Assembly (NCBI GenBank): GCA_020634935.1
Contig: JACKAT010000113.1
Coordinates: 1 to 46,214, forward strand
Reading direction: 5' to 3'
DNA from: Anaerolineales bacterium
GTDB lineage: Bacteria > Chloroflexota > Anaerolineae > 4572-78 > J111
DNA: 46,214 nt
Both the position numbers and the translations under genes were made by a program. Under the pieces are notes generated by a model. That model searched no databases, was not told the origin of the DNA, and was given only the letters and a program-made list of their open reading frames with translations. Below are positions 40,254-46,214 of the stretch, piece after piece. The first letter of the stretch is position 1. Each line of letters starts with the position of its first letter.

Positions 40254-41085
40254 TGTGCGGCGGACGACATGCCCTGATCAACATCGTGATCGTCTCTTGC
40301 ACCGCGCGACATGCCTCGATCAACATCGTGATCGCCTCTTGCACGCCGCGACATGGCGTGATCAACATCGTGATCGTCTCTTGCACCGCGCGACATGTCC
40401 TGATCAACATCGTGATCGTCTCTTGCACCGCGCGACATGCCTCGATCAACATCGTGATCGCCTCTTGCGGCGGACGACATGCCTGATCAACATCGTGATC
40501 GCCTCTTGCAGCGGACGACATAGCCTGATCACGATCGTGATCGCCTCTTGCACCGCGCGACATAGCCGATCACGATCGTGATCGCCTCTTGCAGCGGACG
40601 ACATGCCTCGATCAACATCGTGATCGCCTCTGCAGCGGACATCGATCCGATCGTGATCGCCTCTTGCAGCGGACGACATGCCGATCCGATCGGATCGCCT
40701 CTGCACGGACGCATGCCTCGATCAACATCGTGATCGCCTCTTGCAGCGGACGACATCCGATCAACACGATCGCCTCTTGCAGCGGACGACATCCGATCAC
40801 GATCGTGATCGCCTCTTGCAGCGGACGACATGCCTCGATCAACATCGTGATCGCCTCTTGCAGCGGACGACATAGCTCGATCACGATCGTGATCGCCTCT
40901 TGCACCGCGCGGCATGCCTCGATCAACATCGTGATCGCCTCTTGCAGCGGACGACATGACTCGATCACGATCGTGATCGCCTCTTGCACCGCGCGGCATA
41001 CCTCGATCAACATCGTGATCGCCTGTTGCACGGTGCGACATGCCTTGATCAACATCGTGATCACTGCTTGCGGCGGAGTGCGGTT
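40254..41085. repeat. 42-bp GATC-rich tandem array, about 20 units
   Basis: Units read TCTTGCAGCGGACGACATG then CCTCGATCAACATCGTGATCGCC, spaced 42 bp. Two alternations occur: GCAGCGGACGACAT versus GCACCGCGCGACAT, and CGATCAACATCGTGATCG versus the perfect palindrome CGATCACGATCGTGATCG. Almost every unit has two or three GATC sites 6 or 12 bp apart. Units at about 40629-40800 are shortened or rearranged. There are no unique spacers, so it is not CRISPR. Confidence 0.92.
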
Positions 41086-41385
41086 GTTGAAATGACGAAA
41101 CAGAATGAATAACGGCTTTAGTTTCAGGGGCCGGCATTGATGGTAGCACAACATTAAATCGGGAAGACGTGAGAACGACAGAAGATCGACCCAATAATCG
41201 ACAGAATTGACATGATTATCACGATTTTATCTGTCCTAATTGGGTAAATCTTGTAAATCCTGTCTAAATTTTTCTTCACCACGGTTTAGTGCAGAGCTAC
41301 CGCATTGATAAACGTGTAAATTTTTTGGCCTTCCCTCATCTGGTCAGGATGGGGCCAAGGCTTTAGTGGAAAGGAGCCAAGACTC

Positions 41386-42498
41386 ATGTCAAAAATCAAC
41401 CCGCCCTTTCGGGCCGATCACGTTGGGAGTTTGCTGAGGCCCAAAGCGCTGCTTGAGGCGCGCCAACGCGGCTATGAGGGGCAAATCTCGAAAGAAGCGC
41501 TGCGCGAGATCGAAGACAAGCACATTGCTGAGGTGGTCAAGAAGGAGGAAGCCATCGGCTTAAAAAGTATTACCGACGGCGAATTTCGACGCGCCTTCTT
41601 TCATCTCGACTTTCTGGAGCAGCTTGCCGGCGTAACGGTCACCGGCAGCATCGAAGCCAGCTCCGATGCCCAGGCCAAGGTCGGGTTCACCCCGCCCAAA
41701 CTGAGCGTGACCGGCAAACTGCGCCACGTCAAGAATATTCAGGTCGATGATTTCAACTTCCTCAAATCGCAGGTTAGCCAGACGCCCAAGGTCTCGATCC
41801 CGTCGCCAACGATGGTTCACTTCCGGGGCGGGCGCAAAGCCATCGATATCGAAGCCTACCCTGATATGGATGAGTTTTTTGAAGATTTGGCCCAATGCTA
41901 CCGGGATGAGATCGCGGCGTTGTACCAGGCCGGTTGTCGCTACATTCAGATGGACGACACCAACCTGGCCTATTTGTGCGATCCCAAGATGCGGGCCGGG
42001 GCCATCGAGCGCGGCGACGACCCGGACGAACTACCGCGCACTTATGCGGCTTTGATCAACGCCGTGATTGATGATCGCCCGGCGGATCTGACGGTTGGCG
42101 TTCACCTATGCCGGGGTAATTTCCGCAGCACCTGGTTTGCCGAAGGAAGCTACGAGCCGGTGGCCGAGGTGCTTTTCAATGAGCTGAATGTCGATGCCTA
42201 TTTCCTGGAATACGATGACGAACGCTCCGGCGATTTTGCTCCGCTGCGGTTTGTCCCCGATCACAAAACCGTGGTCCTGGGGCTGGTCACGACCAAGGTG
42301 GCCCAGTTGGAGTCTCAGCAGGATTTAATCCAGCGCGTGACCGATGCCAGCCAATATGTGCCGTTGGACCATCTATGCTTGAGTCCGCAGTGTGGCTTTT
42401 CCAGCACCGTTCACGGCAACGAAATCACCGAGGATGATCAGTGGGCCAAGCTGTCATTGGTCGTCAATACCGCGCGTGAGATTTGGGGGGATGCTTGA
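41386..42498 (+). CDS. MetE C-terminal-like, zinc-dependent methyltransferase family protein
   Basis: A 370-residue protein of the cobalamin-independent methionine synthase C-terminal family (YxjG/YxjH-like, without the MetE N-terminal half). It begins PPFRADHVGSLLRPKALLEA and has GLKSITDGEFRR. The zinc ligands are present: His240 and Cys242 (VGVHLCRGN), Glu275 (YFLEYDDE) and Cys336 (LSPQCGFSS). AAGGAG precedes the ATG. Such proteins move a methyl group to a thiol, from methylfolate or another donor. Its place between aromatic uptake, aldehyde oxidation and pobA makes a role in handling methyl groups of methoxylated aromatics conceivable, but that is inference. Confidence 0.9.
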   Translation: MSKINPPFRADHVGSLLRPKALLEARQRGYEGQISKEALREIEDKHIAEVVKKEEAIGLKSITDGEFRRAFFHLDFLEQLAGVTVTGSIEASSDAQAKVGFTPPKLSVTGKLRHVKNIQVDDFNFLKSQVSQTPKVSIPSPTMVHFRGGRKAIDIEAYPDMDEFFEDLAQCYRDEIAALYQAGCRYIQMDDTNLAYLCDPKMRAGAIERGDDPDELPRTYAALINAVIDDRPADLTVGVHLCRGNFRSTWFAEGSYEPVAEVLFNELNVDAYFLEYDDERSGDFAPLRFVPDHKTVVLGLVTTKVAQLESQQDLIQRVTDASQYVPLDHLCLSPQCGFSSTVHGNEITEDDQWAKLSLVVNTAREIWGDA

Positions 42499-42529
42499 TA
42501 AATATCCAGCCAAACCGCCCAGTGGAACG

Positions 42530-42605
42530 GGACGCAGATTCACGCTGATTTTCGCTGATAAAAAATGAAAAAAGAATCAGTGTTCATCAGTGTTTATCTG
42601 CGTCC
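42530..42605. repeat. Palindromic repeat, 'GGACGCAGAT' type
   Basis: GGACGCAGATTCACGCTGATT faces AATCAGTGTTCATCAGTG...ATCTGCGTCC. Lies in the gap between the MetE-like gene and the dehydrogenase gene and supplies the false in-frame extension left of 42671. Confidence 0.65.
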
Positions 42606-42670
42606 AAAATCTTGTCTCATTTATAAATAATTTTAGGGTTATAGGCAGTAATAAGAAAGGGGAAAGAAAA

Positions 42671-44146
42671 ATGAGTTCTAACAATGGCTATAGAATGTTT
42701 ATTGGCGGGGAATGGATCAGCTCCGACCGCACCTTTGCCGACCTCAACCCGGCGACCGGCGAGGTCTGGGCCGAGATTCCCGACGGAACCCGGGACGAGG
42801 CCCGGCAGGCCGTCGAAGTGGCGGCGGCGGCTCAGGCCGAATGGGCCGCCATGCCCCATCCCCAGCGAGCCAGCTATCTCCTTAAAGCCGCCGATCTGCT
42901 GGAAAAACGCAAACAAGATTTTATGGATGTGTTGATCGATGAAGGCGGCTCGTGGATTGGCAAGACCATGTTCGAGACCGGTTACGCGGCGGGCATTTAT
43001 CGGGCGGCTGCCGCCGCTGTGTACCAGGTCAACGGTGAAATCTTACCGTCGGAACACGGCAAAGTCAGTATGGCGGTGCGCCGGCCCTTGGGGGTGGTCA
43101 GTGTCATTGCGCCGTGGAACTTCCCGTTACTGCTTTCATCACGGGGGCTGACGTTTCCGTTGGCCATCGGCAATACGGTCATCTTGAAGCCGTCGGAAGA
43201 AACGCCGGTAGCCGGCGGGCTGCTGATCGCCGAACTTTTTGAGGAGGCTGGGCTGCCGCCGGGCGTCTTCAACGTAGTCACCTGCTCCCGCGATAATGTC
43301 GAAGAGGTGGGCGATGAATTGGTCAGCAATCCCCATGTCAAAGGCATCAGCTTTACCGGTTCGACCGCCGTTGGCCGGCAAATCGGCTCCAAAGCGGGCT
43401 ATCATCTCAAGCGGGCGGCGCTCGAACTGGGCGGCAAAGACGCCCTGATCATTCTGAACGACGCCGATATGGAGCGAGCGCTCAACGCGGCCACCTTTGG
43501 CTGCTTTATGCACCAGGGCCAGATTTGCATGTCGGTCGAAAGAATCATCGTTGAGCAGGCCGTCGCCGATGAATTTACCGAGCGCTTCGTGAACAAGGTC
43601 AAGACGCTGAGGGTCGGTAATCCCCGCGAAATGGCCAACGTCATCGGCCCGATCATCAATCAAAAGCAGCTCGACAAAATCCACAGCCATGTCACCGAAG
43701 CGATGGAGCAGGGCGCTCACCTGCTAACCGGCGGTCAATACGAAGGGTTGTTCTACCAACCCACGGTGCTGACCCAGGTCAGGCCCGAAATGCGGGTCTT
43801 TTCCGAAGAAACCTTTGGCCCGGTGGCCCCGATCATTACCGTGGGTGATGTCGAGGAAGCCATCGCCGTGGCCAACAATTCCGACTACGGGCTGTCGGCC
43901 GGGGTGATCACCCGCGACGAGGAAAAAGGGCTGGCGGTGATCAATCGCCTGGAAACGGGCATCGCCCACGTCAACGACAGTTCGGTCAACGACGAGCCGC
44001 ACGTGCCGTTCGGCGGGGTGAAAAACAGCGGTCTCGGCCGGCACGGCGGCCGCGCGTCCATCGAGGCCTTTACCGAGCTACGCTGGCTGACCCTGGAACG
44101 AGGCGGCCGGCACTATCCGCCGCCTTTCATGGTCAATCCGCATTAA
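42671..44146 (+). CDS. Aldehyde dehydrogenase, aromatic (vanillin/benzaldehyde) type
   Basis: A 491-residue NAD(P)-dependent ALDH. The catalytic Glu252 lies in ALELGGKDALIIL and the nucleophile Cys286 in HQGQICMSVERIIV; the QGQICM(S)xER form is common in vanillin, benzaldehyde and salicylaldehyde dehydrogenases. PWNFPLLLSSRGLTFPLAIG and SFTGSTAVGRQIG are the cofactor-binding segments. GAAAGGGGAAAG precedes the ATG at 42671; the frame to 42590 lies in a repeat. Near pobA and pca genes it likely makes vanillate, 4-hydroxybenzoate or protocatechuate from the aldehyde. Confidence 0.92.
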   Translation: MSSNNGYRMFIGGEWISSDRTFADLNPATGEVWAEIPDGTRDEARQAVEVAAAAQAEWAAMPHPQRASYLLKAADLLEKRKQDFMDVLIDEGGSWIGKTMFETGYAAGIYRAAAAAVYQVNGEILPSEHGKVSMAVRRPLGVVSVIAPWNFPLLLSSRGLTFPLAIGNTVILKPSEETPVAGGLLIAELFEEAGLPPGVFNVVTCSRDNVEEVGDELVSNPHVKGISFTGSTAVGRQIGSKAGYHLKRAALELGGKDALIILNDADMERALNAATFGCFMHQGQICMSVERIIVEQAVADEFTERFVNKVKTLRVGNPREMANVIGPIINQKQLDKIHSHVTEAMEQGAHLLTGGQYEGLFYQPTVLTQVRPEMRVFSEETFGPVAPIITVGDVEEAIAVANNSDYGLSAGVITRDEEKGLAVINRLETGIAHVNDSSVNDEPHVPFGGVKNSGLGRHGGRASIEAFTELRWLTLERGGRHYPPPFMVNPH

Positions 44147-44153
44147 GGGATCA

Positions 44154-44250
44154 AGACCTGACAGGTTTCCGAATTGCCTTGACGATAACGCTCCTATCCG
44201 GTCGGAACAATATTAAGATCAGAGCTAGCCGTTGAAAACCTGTCAGGTCT
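44154..44250. repeat. Inverted repeat with 'AGACCTGACAGG' ends
   Basis: AGACCTGACAGGTTTCC and AAAACCTGTCAGGTCT about 65 bp apart, the same ends as at 26183-26427. Part of the gap 44147-44467, which otherwise contains only the next element and the pobA promoter region. Confidence 0.7.
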
Positions 44251-44275
44251 GGTTGATTGGTAACTGAGTTGTTTA

Positions 44276-44413
44276 GGAGTTACGCACTTGACATTCCATA
44301 ATGTCATTTCGTAGCCGCAGGCGGAGAAATCCCTATAGAGTCGGCTGGCCAACATCGTTCTCTGGGATTTCTCGTCGTTCCTCCTCGAAATGACATGCCA
44401 ACTACGCAAGTTC
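44276..44413. repeat. TA-flanked composite palindromic element
   Basis: Ends GGAGTTACGCACTTG and CAACTACGCAAGTTC, flanked by TA, resemble the R family ends. The interior carries the GTCATTTCG...GGAGAAATCCC and GGGATTTCTCG...CGAAATGAC arms of the element at 38274. It joins two repeat families in one unit, about 55 bases before pobA. Confidence 0.7.
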
Positions 44414-44467
44414 TATCGTTATCATGTAAAATGAGCATCGTTAAATAAGTAGGATAGGAATCATAAC

Positions 44468-45649
44468 GTGAGAACACAAGTGGGCATCATCGGATCGGGA
44501 CCGGCCGGGCTGCTGTTGTCGCAGCTTTTACATCTGAACGGCATCGAGTCGGTCATTTTAGAACGGCAGACCCGCGAGCACGTCGAAGGCCGGATTCGGG
44601 CCGGGGTGCTGGAACAGGGCATGGTAAATCTATTACGAGAAGCCCAGGTGAGCGACCGGATGGATCGGGAGGGCCTGGTTCACGATGGCATTTCCATCGC
44701 GTTTGGAGGCCGGCGGGAACGGATCGATTTCTACGGCCACACGGGGGGCAAGTCGGTCATGATCTACGGGCAAACGGAAGTCACCACCGATCTCATCAAC
44801 GCCCGGCTTGCCGCCGGCGGCATATTGAAGTACGAAGCCCCGGCGCTGGCCGTCGAGGATTTTCTGACCGGCCGGCCGCGCATTATTTATGAAGAAGACG
44901 GCCAGAAAAAAGAGTTGGTGTGTGATCTGGTGGCGGGCTGCGATGGCTATCACGGCGCAGCCCGTCCCAGCGCCCCGGCGGGAGCAACCCAGGTTTTTGA
45001 AAAAGTGTATCCCTTCGGCTGGCTGGGCATTCTATCGGACACTCCGCCGGTGGATGAGGAACTCATTTACGTCAATCACGAACGCGGTTTCGCTTTGTGT
45101 AGTATGCGGTCGCACACCCGCAGTCGCTACTATGTTCAGTGCGAACTGGATGACAGCGTGGATAACTGGACCGATGACGCTTTTTGGGACGAACTCCGCC
45201 GCCGCCTGCCGCCGGACGCGGCTGAAAAGCTAATCACCGGACCGCGCCTGGAGATGAGCATCGCCCCCCTACGCAGTTTTGTGGTCGAACCCATGCGGTT
45301 TGGCAACCTCTTTCTGGCCGGCGACGCGGCGCACATCGTCCCGCCGACCGGCGCGAAAGGCTTAAACCTGGCTGCGTCCGATGTTTTTTATCTATCGCGG
45401 GCCATCATCGCCTATTATCATGAAAAGCGTACCGACTTACTCGACCGTTATTCAGAGGCGTGCTTACGGCGCGTCTGGAAAGCGATCCGCTTCTCGTGGT
45501 GGTTCACCTCGATGCTGCACAAGTTCAACGACGACCCGTTTGATTATCGCTTGCAAGTGGCCGAACTGGATTACCTAACCGGCTCCGCAGCCGGCCGGAC
45601 GACCATCGCTGAAAATTATGTTGGGCTTCCTTTTGAAACGTTTGAGTAA
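44468..45649 (+). CDS. pobA: 4-hydroxybenzoate 3-monooxygenase
   Basis: A 393-residue FAD monooxygenase of the PHBH type that turns 4-hydroxybenzoate into protocatechuate, the substrate of PcaGH. The FAD motif GIIGSGPAGLLLSQLL is near the start. RIRAGVLEQGMVNLLREA (about 42-59) and GQTEVTTDLINARL are PHBH-specific, with the middle motif CDLVAGCDGYHG and the second FAD motif LFLAGDAAHIVPPTGAKGLN. Length equals the Pseudomonas enzyme (394). Start is GTG with AGGA upstream. Alternative 3-hydroxybenzoate activity is unlikely given the motifs. Confidence 0.95.
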   Translation: MRTQVGIIGSGPAGLLLSQLLHLNGIESVILERQTREHVEGRIRAGVLEQGMVNLLREAQVSDRMDREGLVHDGISIAFGGRRERIDFYGHTGGKSVMIYGQTEVTTDLINARLAAGGILKYEAPALAVEDFLTGRPRIIYEEDGQKKELVCDLVAGCDGYHGAARPSAPAGATQVFEKVYPFGWLGILSDTPPVDEELIYVNHERGFALCSMRSHTRSRYYVQCELDDSVDNWTDDAFWDELRRRLPPDAAEKLITGPRLEMSIAPLRSFVVEPMRFGNLFLAGDAAHIVPPTGAKGLNLAASDVFYLSRAIIAYYHEKRTDLLDRYSEACLRRVWKAIRFSWWFTSMLHKFNDDPFDYRLQVAELDYLTGSAAGRTTIAENYVGLPFETFE

Positions 45650-45670
45650 GGCACAGGGAGGTAAAATCCC

Positions 45671-46214
45671 ATGAAAAAAGTCGTGGTTGTGGGGGCCGGT
45701 TATGCCGGGTTAAGCGGAGCGTTGGAACTGCGCCGCCGCTTACCGGATAGTGATACGGTGACGGTCATTTCCGGCAGTAAATATTTTATCTTCTACCCTT
45801 CCCTGATTTGGGTGATTCAACATCAACGCGATTTAGCCGACATCTCTTTTCCAATCCAGCCGGTGCTGGCGGAAGCCGGCATTGAATTTGTCAACGCGTG
45901 GGTAAACACCATCAACCCCCGCAATAAAACGGTCGCGCTGAGTACGGGCCAAACGCTCACCTACGATAAATTGATGATCGCGGCCGGCGGCGTCTGGGAT
46001 TGGGACGCCGTACCTGGCCTGGGGCCGCCGCCCACCGGCTATACTGTCTCGATTCTATCGGCGCAGGCGGCATTAGACGCCCAAACGGCCTGGACGGCGT
46101 TTTTGAGCGATCCCGGCCCGATTGTGATCGGAGCGACGCTCAACACCGGCTTATTTGGGGTGGCCTATGAGTTGGCTCTCAACCTGGACCTGGCCCTGCG
46201 TCGAGACAACTTGC
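45671..46214 (+). CDS. FAD/NAD(P)-dependent oxidoreductase (SQR/NDH-2-like), partial
   Basis: The first 181 codons of a pyridine-nucleotide-disulfide-type flavoprotein, cut by the right edge. It starts MKKVVVVGAGYAGLSGALEL with the FAD motif GAGYAG (8-13). YFIFYPSLIWVIQHQRDLAD is the kind of segment seen in sulfide:quinone reductase-like proteins, and TLTYDKLMIAAGGVWDW is the usual strand before the second domain. GGGAGG precedes the ATG, 21 bases after pobA, so it is probably in the same transcript. Whether it is a quinone reductase, ferredoxin reductase or other cannot be told from this part. Confidence 0.75.
   Translation, partial: MKKVVVVGAGYAGLSGALELRRRLPDSDTVTVISGSKYFIFYPSLIWVIQHQRDLADISFPIQPVLAEAGIEFVNAWVNTINPRNKTVALSTGQTLTYDKLMIAAGGVWDWDAVPGLGPPPTGYTVSILSAQAALDAQTAWTAFLSDPGPIVIGATLNTGLFGVAYELALNLDLALRRDNL

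Larger units (their letters stand above)
39992..41385. other. Large gap dominated by repeats
   Basis: The 1,394-base gap inside the aromatic island holds a divergent R-type palindrome (40042-40126), the 42-bp GATC array (40254-41085) and an AGACAGAATT/TCCTGTCT hairpin (41206-41267). Several ORFs of 77-221 codons cross the array on both strands. They are by-products of its 42-bp (14-codon) period, lack ribosome sites and are broken by unit length changes, so none is called. Confidence 0.7.

Noticed and set aside
40254..41085. CRISPR array
   Set aside because: There are no unique spacers between repeats; the whole 42 bp is repeated, and no cas gene is present.
40201..41194. Long ORFs with 14-residue repeats such as ITMLIEACRAVQEA on the minus strand
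   Set aside because: The 42-bp period keeps two frames per strand open at once. Single-base deletions in units 6, 8 and 10-14 break every frame and no start has a ribosome site. The conservative M/I, L/V and A/P changes were noted but are not enough.
42590..42670. N-terminal extension of the aldehyde dehydrogenase
   Set aside because: It falls in the GGACGCAGAT palindrome; the ATG at 42671 has a purine-rich ribosome site and normal ALDH start.

Overview
The window reads as a chromosomal segment of a GC-rich bacterium, most likely a member of the Chloroflexota (Anaerolineae/Caldilineae type) known from a metagenome. That placement is inference. It rests on an AfsR-type BTAD/NB-ARC/TPR giant regulator, a pairwise DUF433/DUF5615 module, GTG and TTG starts, and gene-poor gaps packed with short palindromic repeats. 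No rRNA, tRNA, CRISPR array or intact transposase was seen.

Left part (1-15.7 kb): mostly single genes in both orientations. They are a transglutaminase-like protein cut by the left edge, a Glu/Leu-type dehydrogenase, a cysteine-free family 4-like uracil-DNA glycosylase, an FAD monooxygenase-like protein, a small conserved-looking protein, a PRC-barrel protein, the 1.1-kaa BTAD regulator, a berberine-bridge-type FAD oxidase, a PIG-L deacetylase, and a secreted PhoA-type alkaline phosphatase preceded by a Pho-box-like TTAA array.

Middle (15.9-30.2 kb): a translationally coupled lipoprotein/ABC ATPase/permease operon that may import metal; a rhodanese; a two-gene ATPase + TOPRIM (DUF3226-like) module resembling defence systems; an intact PIN toxin-antitoxin pair next to a decayed DUF433/DUF5615 pair; a MoaD/ThiS-like protein behind an excellent sigma-70-type promoter; an acetamidase/formamidase; a lipoprotein; a LuxR-type HTH remnant; and an orphan FtsX-type permease.

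Right part (30.5-46.2 kb): an aromatic catabolic island, all on the plus strand. It holds a frameshifted GntR/FCD regulator, pcaC, pcaH, pcaG, pcaB, a complete branched-chain-amino-acid-type ABC importer (livG, livF, livH, livM, livK-like), a MetE-C-like methyltransferase, an aromatic-aldehyde dehydrogenase, pobA and a truncated FAD oxidoreductase. Together these could take up an aromatic acid, oxidise an aldehyde such as vanillin or 4-hydroxybenzaldehyde, hydroxylate 4-hydroxybenzoate to protocatechuate, and cleave it through the ortho (beta-ketoadipate) path as far as the enol-lactone. pcaD, pcaIJ and pcaF are not in the window.

The gaps are unusual. One TA-flanked palindromic element family occurs four or five times, and its core is inverted relative to its arms in one copy. 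A tandem array of about 20 units of 42 bp, extremely rich in GATC, lies inside the aromatic island. A 41-bp tandem array truncates a Thr-rich coding remnant. Several other inverted-repeat families recur. All functional calls come from reading the translations and motifs by eye; no database search was run.
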